NCBI GenBank assembly: GCA_037128595.1
Contig: JBAXWB010000019.1
Span: 39,842-103,841, forward strand
DNA from: a bacterium
GTDB lineage: Bacteria; Verrucomicrobiota; Kiritimatiellia; CAIKKV01; CAITUY01
Length of the DNA stretch: 64,000 nt
Reading direction: 5' to 3'
Shown here: positions 47,747-54,762 of the stretch, in pieces
How positions within the stretch are numbered: position 1 is the stretch's first letter
How the letters are laid out: the number at the start of each line of letters is the position of its first letter
The notes under the pieces: model-generated
What the model was told of the DNA's origin: nothing
Databases searched by the model: none
The model's input: the letters and a program-made list of their open reading frames with translations, nothing else
Made by a program: the position numbers and the translations under genes

Positions 47747-47875
47747 GCGCCGGTCCCCGGCGCGCTGAGATGGAGCGGTGTTGAATCCGACCGGGGCGAG
47801 ATCAGCGCGGTACGCGCCTCGCCACGGACGGATTGAACACCGCACTCCGTTTGTATGGCGAAGCGCATGGAGAGA
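47747..47875 (+). repeat. Structured module 2 of the ncRNA candidate
   Basis: This has the same order as module 1: hairpin I CGCCGG-TCC-CCGGCG, hairpin II at 47775-47843 (69 nt), then the TTTGTAT/GCGAAGCGCATGGAG tail. Hairpin II keeps GCGGTGTT/AACACCGC and the G-G mismatch. It changes the middle to AATCCG/CGGATT and the inner stem to GGCGAG/CTCGCC where module 1 has TTCGAG/CTCGAA. Both sides changed together. Confidence 0.7.
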
Positions 47876-47979
47876 TGGCTGTGGGGGAGTGCGGCGATTT
47901 GAACGGAGCCGACGGCAGGAGGCACCGGGCAAATCGTCCGCACGGCGGAACAGACAGCGCTCGATGCGCGCAGCTTTCC

Positions 47980-48120
47980 GCGCCGGTTGTCCGGCGCGGT
48001 GTGATGGGGCTGCCTTGGTGTGACCGATCCGGGTGGGGAGCGAGGAACGAGCGGAGACCCGGAACGGGCACACGAAGGCAACACTCCGGTTTGTATTGTA
48101 TTGCGTAGCGCATGGAGTGG
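47980..48120 (+). repeat. Structured module 3 of the ncRNA candidate
   Basis: Hairpin I is CGCCGG-TTGT-CCGGCG. Hairpin II spans 48012-48079 (68 nt) with a completely different sequence but the same design: GCCTT-G-GTGTG pairs with CACAC-G-AAGGC, keeping one G-G mismatch; then CCG/CGG and CCGGGT/ACCCGG. The tail again has CTCCGGTTTGTAT and GCGTAGCGCATGGAG. Confidence 0.7.
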
Positions 48121-48262
48121 TGCTTGGGACGGAGCGAGCCGGTTGGCCAGCCTGACGAAGGAAGGCTGTACGACCGGCACGCGGAGGCACAAGTGACACT
48201 CGATGCGCGGAGCTGTGCATAGGGTGTCAATAGAGAGTCCGAAGGTCTGGGAGCGGAGCCGA

Positions 48263-48303
48263 CGGCACGGCACCTGGCCTTTTCCTCCGCAGGTGCCGTG
48301 CCG
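48263..48303 (+). other. Perfect 14-bp hairpin with GCCTTTT loop
   Basis: CGGCACGGCACCTG (48263-48276) pairs perfectly with CAGGTGCCGTGCCG (48290-48303); the 13-nt loop is GCCTTTTCCTCCG. It shares stem and loop start with the hairpin at 47131. Confidence 0.6.
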
Positions 48304-48455
48304 GAGGCGTAGCGGGTGAGTAGAGAGTCAATAGGGAGATCGAAGATCCAAATCCCGGTGAATACTGGTCATGTGCGGAGGGCGGTCTGCGTCGGCTCTG
48401 TAAGGGCTGTCGCTGTCCGCCCGGAGCGCATCCGGCAGGTCGTATTTACGGCGGA

Positions 48456-48494
48456 GCTCAGGCAGGCGCTGGCGAAGCCAGCGTCTGTCTGAGC
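48456..48494 (+). other. 18-bp terminal hairpin with GAA loop
   Basis: The left arm 48456-48473 pairs along its whole length with 48477-48494 around a GAA loop; two of the 18 pairs are G-U in + strand RNA. A further stem TCCGGCA/TGCCGGA (48431-48437 with 48502-48508) encloses it. It lies at the 3' end of the structured region, just before the promoter of the next gene. Confidence 0.6.
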
Positions 48495-48544
48495 GGAGCC
48501 GTGCCGGACCAAAACGACTGCATAAAGTTGTTTCCGCGGAAATG

Positions 48545-48573
48545 TAGACAAACACCGCTCGCATAAATATATT
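48545..48573 (+). promoter_or_regulatory. Predicted sigma70-like promoter
   Basis: TAGACA (48545-48550) and TATATT (48568-48573) are 17 nt apart. The -10 ends 7 nt before ATG 48581, so the transcript may be leaderless or nearly so. Confidence 0.45.
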
Positions 48574-48580
48574 CAAAGAA

Positions 48581-49084
48581 ATGAAAGCCCATATCACTGT
48601 AATGATTGCATCGCTGACCTTTCTTTTGTGCGGATGTATGTCCGCAACAATCGTCGGCACCGGAAAACGCTATGAAGGATTGACCTCACATTCGACGACC
48701 GTTGATCAAGTAAGAAAGTCTTTGGGAAAACCCTCATGGAGTCAGGTTTATGCTCCACCAATTCCAATAAACACATCATCGGATCAGGGGCCTAAGGCAG
48801 CTCTTTGTGAAGTTTACACCCGAAAGGGTCCTTATGCTGAACCAATACGAGGGGAAGCGTATGCGATGATCGGCGCTTTGACTCTCGGTATCGGTGATAT
48901 CATCAGCATCCCCTTTGCTATCAGAGACCGCATAGGGCTGAACAAAAGAAATTATTCGCTGACATTTTGGTTTGATGATAGCGGATTTGTTGTCTCCTAT
49001 TTCAGAGGAGACTACACAATAAAACCTCCAGCCGAGGATATTTGGGGAAAAGATCCGCAAGCAACTCCAGCAGAACGTCGTTGA
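48581..49084 (+). CDS. Small lipoprotein of the element
   Basis: The 167-residue protein has a lipoprotein signal (MKAHITVMIASLTFLLCGCM, lipobox LLCGC, Cys about 19). The mature part reads 'GTGKRYEGLTSHSTTVDQVRKSLGKPSWSQVY', a SmpA/OmlA-like beginning in which 'TTVDQVRKSLGKP' is the typical helix. It also has a hydrophobic stretch 'MIGALTLGIGDIISIPFAI'. It would be anchored in a membrane. In a phage-like context it could alter the host envelope or exclude other phages; this is inference. Confidence 0.75.
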   Translation: MKAHITVMIASLTFLLCGCMSATIVGTGKRYEGLTSHSTTVDQVRKSLGKPSWSQVYAPPIPINTSSDQGPKAALCEVYTRKGPYAEPIRGEAYAMIGALTLGIGDIISIPFAIRDRIGLNKRNYSLTFWFDDSGFVVSYFRGDYTIKPPAEDIWGKDPQATPAERR

Positions 49085-49200
49085 TTTCCCGAAATGATTA
49101 CCCCCCTGCACCTCACGGAATTCGGTGAAGATGCCTTCGGTATCTAATCGCACATTTTTCCACGCGCGCCTGAAAGACTGAAATCCTCAATACCCGCCCT

Positions 49201-49230
49201 CGGTGGTTGATTTTCACCCATTTATTAGAT
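49201..49230 (+). promoter_or_regulatory. Recurring element motif, copy C
   Basis: CGGTGGTTGATTTTCACCCA is followed by TTTATTAGATGG, 35 bp before ATG 49265 of the packaging module. It is identical to copy B over GGTGGTTGATTTTCACCCAT. Confidence 0.65.
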
Positions 49231-49264
49231 GGCGTGATGAAATAACCGAAAAAGGGTGAGACAT

Positions 49265-49654
49265 ATGAGTTTTGAAACTGGAGAATCGGGTAATCCAAAC
49301 GGGCGGCCAAAGGGATCGTATGGCGGACGTATTATGGCTCTGTCGAGCCTTGATACGCTACTGGCCAAAAAAAAGAATCAAAAGGCGCTGATGGCGGCAC
49401 TGGAGCAGGATCTGTTGGAGGATCCTGTCCGGTTCTTCAAGACGGTCATCATGCCACTGCTCCCGAGGGAGGCGAAACTGTCGTTTGACCATGACGGGGT
49501 GATCCAGTGGAAGAGTTTATTGGGGGGTGAGCCGGTCGGCGATCCCGATGCCGGTAAGGGGCGGTTGATTTTGGACGTTGAAGGCAACCCTCACCCCAGC
49601 GCTCTCCCCTCCCAGGGAGCGGGTGTCGTTTCCGGCCAGAATGAGGAGGCGTAA
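49265..49654 (+). CDS. DUF5681-like protein, candidate small terminase subunit
   Basis: About 129 residues from ATG 49265 (GGGTGAG upstream). The start SFETGESGNPNGRPKGSYGG is the DUF5681 signature, found in proteins directly upstream of phage TerL genes. The rest is helical, then 'DVEGNPHPSALPSQGAG' encoded by an inserted repeat. It probably binds DNA and hands it to the large subunit encoded six bases downstream. The C-terminal ~20 residues are probably not original. Confidence 0.7.
   Translation: MSFETGESGNPNGRPKGSYGGRIMALSSLDTLLAKKKNQKALMAALEQDLLEDPVRFFKTVIMPLLPREAKLSFDHDGVIQWKSLLGGEPVGDPDAGKGRLILDVEGNPHPSALPSQGAGVVSGQNEEA
49586..49632. repeat. REP-like repeat inside the DUF5681 gene
   Basis: The stretch reads CCCTCACCCCAGCGCTCTCC then CCTCCCAGGGAGCGGG, an imperfect palindrome. 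It resembles a dispersed repeat known from many bacterial genomes that reads LTPALSP in one frame. Here it is translated as the C-terminus of the DUF5681 protein. Confidence 0.6.
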
Positions 49655-49659
49655 ACACT

Positions 49660-50997
49660 ATGGCTTTCGTGTTCAATTATCTCCCCCACCCTGCACAACA
49701 GGCAATACACAAGGCGCGCAAGAAAAGGTTCCGGACAGTGTGTACTGGGCGGCGATTCGGTAAGACATTATGCCTGGCGGCGGAGTTGCTGGATCGCGGG
49801 GGGTGTGAGAAGGCCGGTGATTATGGGTGGATTGCGCCGACCTATAATGTCGCAGACCGCGGAATTGAGGCTTTTCGCACCATTGCCGATGGATTCATCC
49901 AGATTTGTGGCCGGGCACCGACACGGGTTGAATTTACCGGGCCTGCTGGACCTGTGAGGATCTGGTTCTTGTCCGCCGATAACCCGGATAATATTCGCGG
50001 TTTCGGTTTCCAGGGAATTGTGATTGATGAAGCGGCGATGATTTCTCCGGATGTGTGGAATTACGTCCTGCGCCCCACCATTGCCCAGACCTTGGGCTGG
50101 GCGGTATTTGTCAGCACCCCAAAGGGTCACAATTGGTTTTATGATCTGTACACCCGGGGAATGGATCCTGGCGAAGAGGATTATGCCAGTTTCACCTTCC
50201 CGAGTAAGGCATCACCATTCTTTCCGACAAAAGAATGGAACGAGGCAAAGCGGACTTTACCGGAAGATGTATTCCGGCAGGAATACATGGCGGAGTTTAT
50301 GGAGGACAGTGCTGGTGTGTTCCGGAATATTGACGCGTGTCTGATCACACAGACAGAACGGACTGAAACGGACAAATATCACCGGCATGTCGTGATTGGC
50401 TGTGATGTGGCCAAGCATACGGACTGGACGGTTCTGATCGCCATGGATGCGGAGACGGGGCGGTGTTTCGCAATGGAACGGTTCAATCAACTGGACTGGC
50501 CTATCCAGAAGGAACGGATACTGGGGTTTGCCCGTAAATACCGGGGGCGGTTGATTTTGGACGCAACGGGAGTTGGAGATCCAATTTATGACGACCTGAA
50601 ACGGGTATACGCGGATATTGAAGGGTTCAAGCTGACGTCATCGAGCAAGACGGCGTTGATTCAGCGGTTGATTGTCTCCGTTGAACAACGAAAATTAGCA
50701 TGGCCCTCCTTCGCTCCCACGGCGCAAGCGCCTGGAGCTACGCAGGGCAGGCCAAGTTCCGTACACTGGGATATCCTGACAGCTGAATTAAAGCGATATG
50801 AGTATGAAATCACGCCATCAGGCGGGATCACCTATAATGCCCCGTCGGGGTATCATGATGACTGCGTCATGGCCTTGGCCCTGGCGAACCATGGGCGGTG
50901 GGAAGCGGAGAGTAGCGGGAGTATGATTGCGTTAGGTGGATTTGGACGCCCGGCCGCCAGTACTTTACGTCGCCGCCAGCGTGTTTTATCGGGTTGA
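49660..50997 (+). CDS. Phage terminase large subunit (TerL)
   Basis: The 445-residue protein has an ATPase Walker A CTGRRFGKT (about 28-36), Walker B GIVIDEAAM with the catalytic Glu, and 'VFVSTPKGHNWFY' (motif III). The C-terminal RNase-H-like nuclease has VIGCDVAKHTDW (first Asp), GRLILDATGVGD (second Asp) and YHDDCVMALAL (third). It cuts and pumps DNA into capsids. It resembles terminases of Mu-like and related phages. An inserted palindromic repeat encodes 'APTAQAPGATQGRPSS' in a loop of the nuclease domain (about 348-365). Confidence 0.93.
   Translation: MAFVFNYLPHPAQQAIHKARKKRFRTVCTGRRFGKTLCLAAELLDRGGCEKAGDYGWIAPTYNVADRGIEAFRTIADGFIQICGRAPTRVEFTGPAGPVRIWFLSADNPDNIRGFGFQGIVIDEAAMISPDVWNYVLRPTIAQTLGWAVFVSTPKGHNWFYDLYTRGMDPGEEDYASFTFPSKASPFFPTKEWNEAKRTLPEDVFRQEYMAEFMEDSAGVFRNIDACLITQTERTETDKYHRHVVIGCDVAKHTDWTVLIAMDAETGRCFAMERFNQLDWPIQKERILGFARKYRGRLILDATGVGDPIYDDLKRVYADIEGFKLTSSSKTALIQRLIVSVEQRKLAWPSFAPTAQAPGATQGRPSSVHWDILTAELKRYEYEITPSGGITYNAPSGYHDDCVMALALANHGRWEAESSGSMIALGGFGRPAASTLRRRQRVLSG
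50702..50753. repeat. Imperfect palindromic repeat inside terL
   Basis: The ~50-bp repeat centres on GGCGCAAGCGCC, with matching arms GCTCC/GGAGC and GCCCT/AGGGC further out. It is in frame and adds about 16 residues to TerL. It is probably a REP-type insertion. Confidence 0.6.
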
Positions 50998-51028
50998 TTC
51001 TCACCCTTTTTCACCCGTCTTCTCTGAC

Positions 51029-51059
51029 AGGTGGTTGATTTCTGCCTATATATTGGAGG
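51029..51059 (+). promoter_or_regulatory. Recurring element motif, copy D
   Basis: AGGTGGTTGATTTCTGCCTA continues as TATATTGGAGG. The last bases form the ribosome site of the lipoprotein gene at 51067. A truncated copy (GGGTTGATTCTCACCC) lies just upstream at 50990-51006. Confidence 0.65.
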
Positions 51060-51066
51060 AATCAAT

Positions 51067-51456
51067 ATGAAAAAATGTTTATTCGTAATGTTGGGTTCTG
51101 GGTTCTTGGTGTGTGGTGGGTGCGCGTCCATGGTGAAAAAAGTGGACGTCAATAAGGGGCTGGACAGTTATTACAGCCAACCGCGAACGGTTAATTTAGT
51201 CACGATCAAGGGATCGAACATGACCATTTCGGCGACCGGGGTCAATGAGATGAAGGTTTCTTCCATCCTGCCGCCGTTGAATGCCATCCCCAGGGAGCCG
51301 GGTGTGTTGGAGAAGATTGTTGAGGGCGCGTCCGGCGTGGCCAAGTTCGGGCTTGGGTTCTATTACGGCAACCAGATGCTGGGTAAGGCGCTTGAACAGC
51401 CCCGCACGGTGAGTCCGGAGATTGTCAGGCCTGAAGTGATTCAGGTCGGGCAGTAA
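51067..51456 (+). CDS. Lipoprotein between terminase and portal genes
   Basis: About 129 residues from ATG 51067, with GGAGG 7 nt upstream. The N-terminus MKKCLFVMLGSGFLVCGGCA has a lipobox VCGGC (Cys about 19). The mature part is short and polar ('YYSQPRTVNLVTIKGSNMTISATGVNEMKVSSILPP') with a Gly-rich 'GASGVAKFGLGFYYG'. No family is recognised. A membrane lipoprotein here is unusual; superinfection exclusion or a lysis-related role are possible. Confidence 0.7.
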   Translation: MKKCLFVMLGSGFLVCGGCASMVKKVDVNKGLDSYYSQPRTVNLVTIKGSNMTISATGVNEMKVSSILPPLNAIPREPGVLEKIVEGASGVAKFGLGFYYGNQMLGKALEQPRTVSPEIVRPEVIQVGQ

Positions 51457-51526
51457 CACCAGTTGGCAATGGGCATATTTCAGTGGGCATTATTCGGACG
51501 TATCGGACGTATCTGTTGGTAAGACT

Positions 51527-52732
51527 ATGGGCATCCAGATTTTCGATCACAAAAGCCAAGGCTGGCGGGATAAATATAATCCCCTTCGGGGATTGAGCCT
51601 GCCGAAATTGGTCTCACTCCTGGAAGCCGGAGAGCGTGGCACCTATGCCGACCTGCAATGGTTCTACCATTATATGGAGCGTTCGGATGCCATGATCTAT
51701 GCCGTAATCCAGAGGCGGAGAGCGGCTTTGCTGGCTTGTGATTGGGATATTCGCCTCTGCCCGCCGGAGGCGGGAGAGGCGAGAATCCAGAAGTCAGTAT
51801 CCAGAATCCAGAAGAAAACCGGGGATCAGATACTTGCAGAGGAACAAGCGGCGTTTCTACGCGAGGCGTATGACCGGGTTGAGAATTTCCGGGATGCAGT
51901 GGCATTTTTGTTTTCTGGGTTCTTCCGGGGGTATGCGCACCTGGAGAAACACTTTGCGCCGTCGGGCATGGTTACGCGATTGGAGCCGGTCGAACAATGG
52001 TTCTGGGTACGAGACGGTATTTTTGGGACGTGGGAGTATAACCAGAATGCCAGAAGTGGTGCTGCCCGAGGGGTGGTGGTTGATTTTGAGAACTTTCTGG
52101 TATTTGAATCCGTACCCCTGAATCGGATGCTGGCGGTGCTGTATCTTCGAAAGAATCTGAGTCAAAAAGACTGGGATTCTTTCCTGGAGGTCTACGGTAT
52201 ACCGTCCATTTTTCTTGTCGGACCGCCGAATACACCGGAAACGAAGGAAGCGGAATACCACAAGGTTGCCCAAGAGATCATGTCGGATGGCAGGGGTTAC
52301 CTCCCCTACGGCAGCGATGTGAAGTTTGTGAATGGCGGCGGTAATAAGCCACCATTTCTGGAACATATTGACTACATCGACCGGCAGATTACTTTGGCGG
52401 CCACCGGCGGACTGTTGACGATGCTGGCGGAGTCCGGATCCGGAACACTTGCCGGCAATGCGCACTCGGATACCTTTCTGCAGATCGCCCGGGGCGATGC
52501 GGCGTTGTTGAGCGGATTGTTTCAGGAACAGTTCGACACGCCATTGATGAGAGAATATTTCCCAGATCAACCGATCCTGGCCTATTTCGAGTTCGCCCCG
52601 CCTGCGGCGGATGAGGTGTCGAGGGTAGTCAAGGACGCGGTGGAGTTGGCAAAGGCTGGGGTGCGGATGGATTTGGGGGAGTTGAGCGAGAAGACGGGGT
52701 ATAAGCTTCAGGAAAGGGCCGTCTTTTCATGA
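51527..52732 (+). CDS. Mu gp29-like (DUF935) portal protein
   Basis: The 401-residue protein has the DUF935 pattern: 'RGLSLPKLVSLLEAGERGTYADLQWFYHYMERSDAMIYAVIQRRRAALLACDWDI' at the start, and 'LRKNLSQKDWDSFLEVYGIPSIFL', 'IDRQITLAATGGLLTMLAESGSGTLAGN' and 'DTFLQIARGDA' later. It forms the dodecameric portal ring through which DNA enters. A repeat-derived segment 'GEARIQKSVSRIQKKTG' lies at about 84-100. The next gene in a Mu-like module should be gpF, but it is missing here. Confidence 0.88.
   Translation: MGIQIFDHKSQGWRDKYNPLRGLSLPKLVSLLEAGERGTYADLQWFYHYMERSDAMIYAVIQRRRAALLACDWDIRLCPPEAGEARIQKSVSRIQKKTGDQILAEEQAAFLREAYDRVENFRDAVAFLFSGFFRGYAHLEKHFAPSGMVTRLEPVEQWFWVRDGIFGTWEYNQNARSGAARGVVVDFENFLVFESVPLNRMLAVLYLRKNLSQKDWDSFLEVYGIPSIFLVGPPNTPETKEAEYHKVAQEIMSDGRGYLPYGSDVKFVNGGGNKPPFLEHIDYIDRQITLAATGGLLTMLAESGSGTLAGNAHSDTFLQIARGDAALLSGLFQEQFDTPLMREYFPDQPILAYFEFAPPAADEVSRVVKDAVELAKAGVRMDLGELSEKTGYKLQERAVFS
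51755..51820. repeat. Repeat-derived insertion inside the portal gene
   Basis: CCGCCGGAGGCGGGAGAGGC is followed by tandem CCAGAA/TCAGTA units (AGAATCCAGAAGTCAGTATC, then CAGAATCCAGAAG). A relative of this unit spans the gene border at 57872-57909. Confidence 0.5.
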
Positions 52733-53067
52733 TGGATAGCCATACGGGCCGCATCCATCGCCCGATTCTTCGCCCGGTTACCAGAAACCTTTGGCGACCA
52801 GGTGATAGATTCCCTTATTTTGGTGATAGATTAGTGATAGATTATTCAGGCCACCGAAAAGACCGGAAGGCTACGATAACTTACCATCGGACTTCGATAA
52901 CTGATGAGAGTCAATTGAGTCATTTCTTTGCGCCGACTTTGAAGAGTCATCAACCCCTTCAGTCCGCTCCCCATCGGTCGATTAAGGAAAACCATCAGTC
53001 GATTATCGGTCGATTCACCAGAAATATTTAGCGGACAGGTGTTAGATTCCCGCATACTGGTGAGACA
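52733..53067. other. Gap after the portal gene with diverged motif copies
   Basis: A 100-residue frame (52729-53031) overlaps the portal stop as ATGA. Its composition is poor and it runs through short repeats (GATAGATT, CGGTCGATT), so I do not call it a gene. Two related blocks, AGGTGATAGATTCCCTTATT followed by TTGGTGA (52800-52826) and AGGTGTTAGATTCCCGCATA followed by CTGGTGA (53037-53063), look like diverged relatives of the TTGATTT motif with a shorter spacer. The expected gpF gene position is empty. Confidence 0.45.
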
Positions 53068-54633
53068 TCAACTCTTCGTATCCTTATCAAGCCAGGCACG
53101 GCCTTTTGCCGTGAGACGGTATTTCTGAAGGCGACTGTTGGGTTTAGAGGAAATGGTCATCTCGACAGCCCCAGATGCGAGAGCAGGTTGCAGGTAACTC
53201 TTGTGGATATGCGCCCGGTCTTTGAGGCCCAACGCTATGCGGATTCCGGTGCTGCCCAATTCGCCTTCTTTTTGCAATAAGGACAGTAGTGCCCCCACTG
53301 TATGGGTGACTGTAGGGGTGACTGTAGGGGTGTTGGCCCTTGAGTGGGCGTCAACCCGACTAGAAATTTCTTCAGGTGGTTTCGCTTGGGGATGGATCGG
53401 CAGGCGGCACATGAAATACGTGTGGTCCTTGTCGAACTCAAATTCCGGCGCCGGAGAGCCGTTCTGTTTCATGGCATGAAGAATTTTCGGGATACCGGTT
53501 GCCCGACCCTCCGTCATGTCCAGTTCCTTGAGGAACTCCCCGATTCTGCGGTTTCGATACCGACGAGGCAATGACCGACCAGCGCGCAATTGTGCCAGGC
53601 GTACGGAACGATCCGGACCAGGATAACTGAGGACAACGAGGTCATCTTTGGAGATGCGAACCTCTATAGGTTCGCGCTCCTCGTAACTGCGATGGTAAAC
53701 CGCATTGGCGACTGCCTCTTCAATGGCTGGGTATGGGAAATTCTCAACGCGAGTGGCTTCCGCGCGGTCCGGGTGTTTGATGACCGTTTCATTGATGTAG
53801 TTGCGGCGGATGTACTCCAATGCCTCCCGCGTCATGTGATCCAAGGGACCTCGGAATATTTTTTCAGTAAATTTGTTGCCGCCAGCGCCTTCCGGGAACC
53901 AGACCACATCAATCTGGGTGACCGGGAAGAATTTATGCGGCTCCGGGTTAAAAAAGAGCAGACCCACATTCTTGGGGAAGAGTGCCTCCTTCGGACCATC
54001 CACGATGTTCATCTGACGACCCAGGTCACCCATGGACAACTTCTTTGCGGGTCTGGCCAACGGGCTTTCGACCTTCTTAAGGAAGTCCACGATCAGGGCA
54101 CGGGATAAATCGTTCAGGCTCGCCCGGCGATTTATCCGGTCATCAAAAGGCACGGTTGCCGCAAGGGAAAGCAATTCCACCTCATCAGGCCCCTTGGCCC
54201 TAACCGTACTGGAACCCTTCCGGATAAAATAGCCCCAGTCCTTACAATCCTTGCCCAGCCCCAACTTCACTTTGTAGGGACGGGTCGGACCTCCTGAGAC
54301 CCAGAGAATCAGAATGTGTTTACCGTCCACGACCTCGGGCACAATGATTGGATGGAAGTGGGGCTGCATCGCGTTCTGGCCAAGATGAAGGATCTCCTTT
54401 TGAATCGCATTCAACTGATCCGCCTCGACACCAACCGGCGGAAGGATCGGGCGGCCGGCCTTTTCGGCCACACCCACCACAATGTATCCGCCGCCGAGAT
54501 TATGGAAGTCATTGGCAAACGCACACATCGAGTGCAGGACGGCCAGCGGATTCCAGCCGGCCTTGAACTCAAGCCGCTCCCATTCCACGGCTTTGCCATT
54601 CAAAAGTGAGTCAATAGAGATTGGTAATGTCAT
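53068..54633 (-). CDS. Schlafen AlbA_2-domain ATP-binding protein (inserted cargo)
   Basis: The 521-residue protein reads 'EWERLEFKAGWNPLAVLHSMCAFANDFHNLGGGYIVVGVAE' at residues 16-56, the AlbA_2/Schlafen signature. A middle region follows, with 'YPAIEEAVANAVYHRSY' and 'DDLVVLSYPGP' as in the HATPase_c_4-type C-terminal helicase-like regulators. It ends in a winged-helix-like domain ('LSLLQKEGELGSTGIRIALGLKDRAHIHKSYLQPAL'). A TPTVTPTVTHTV linker is encoded by a triplicated 12-bp unit. It is transcribed against the head genes, which marks it as cargo. Schlafen-like proteins appear in regulation and in anti-phage systems. Confidence 0.85.
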   Translation of the reverse strand: MTLPISIDSLLNGKAVEWERLEFKAGWNPLAVLHSMCAFANDFHNLGGGYIVVGVAEKAGRPILPPVGVEADQLNAIQKEILHLGQNAMQPHFHPIIVPEVVDGKHILILWVSGGPTRPYKVKLGLGKDCKDWGYFIRKGSSTVRAKGPDEVELLSLAATVPFDDRINRRASLNDLSRALIVDFLKKVESPLARPAKKLSMGDLGRQMNIVDGPKEALFPKNVGLLFFNPEPHKFFPVTQIDVVWFPEGAGGNKFTEKIFRGPLDHMTREALEYIRRNYINETVIKHPDRAEATRVENFPYPAIEEAVANAVYHRSYEEREPIEVRISKDDLVVLSYPGPDRSVRLAQLRAGRSLPRRYRNRRIGEFLKELDMTEGRATGIPKILHAMKQNGSPAPEFEFDKDHTYFMCRLPIHPQAKPPEEISSRVDAHSRANTPTVTPTVTHTVGALLSLLQKEGELGSTGIRIALGLKDRAHIHKSYLQPALASGAVEMTISSKPNSRLQKYRLTAKGRAWLDKDTKS

Positions 54634-54728
54634 TTATCCTCCATACACGAGAGCACTGTTGCATAAGTGCAGCCAATATCTCAATTGCAAAGACAATCAG
54701 AGATCCCGAATGTCAGTCATGATGCCTC

Positions 54729-54759
54729 GGGTGGTTGATTTCTTCCCATCTATTGGAGG
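54729..54759 (+). promoter_or_regulatory. Recurring element motif, copy E
   Basis: GGGTGGTTGATTTCTTCCCA continues as TCTATTGGAGG and ends 4 nt before ATG 54763, supplying the ribosome site. It restarts the + strand module after the inserted Schlafen-like gene. Confidence 0.65.
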
Positions 54760-54762
54760 CCC

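Larger units (their letters stand above)
45640..48510 (+). ncRNA. Candidate giant structured non-coding RNA of the phage-like element
   Basis: About 2.9 kb lack any believable gene. Long frames on the - strand are low-complexity Arg/Pro/Ser/Ala products of high GC. The + strand is packed with strong hairpins from end to end, including CACCCCC-TCC-GGGGGTG (45795-45811), a 12-bp stem with one mismatch around 45873-45911 (GGGCTGGGGAGG with CCTCCCCTGCCC), and the junction, modules and long hairpins listed separately. Several stems contain G-T oppositions that pair only if the + strand is transcribed. Three modules share architecture but differ by compensatory changes. No known family can be assigned by eye; GOLLD and ROOL are comparable phage-borne giant RNAs. 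Ends are approximate, and transcription is not shown. Confidence 0.6.

Noticed and set aside
40055..48000. Left attachment site duplicating the tRNA-Leu 3' end
   Set aside because: I looked for CCGGAGCACGGACTTGAACC-like sequence on both strands and saw no convincing copy, so no att pair is reported.
46687..48273. 528-residue - strand frame, and a 402-residue frame overlapping it
   Set aside because: Composition is dominated by Arg, Pro, Ser and Ala, with no domain. The frames run through hairpins whose pairing explains the sequence, and repeated modules give repeated nonsense peptides. This is typical of GC-rich structured DNA.
45640..48510. CRISPR array or rRNA operon
   Set aside because: Repeats are not of constant length with regular spacers, and no conserved 16S/23S segments are present.
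52729..53031. 100-residue ORF overlapping the portal stop
   Set aside because: It contains short nucleotide repeats and a diverged motif copy; the product has no recognisable structure. Listed only as a gap.
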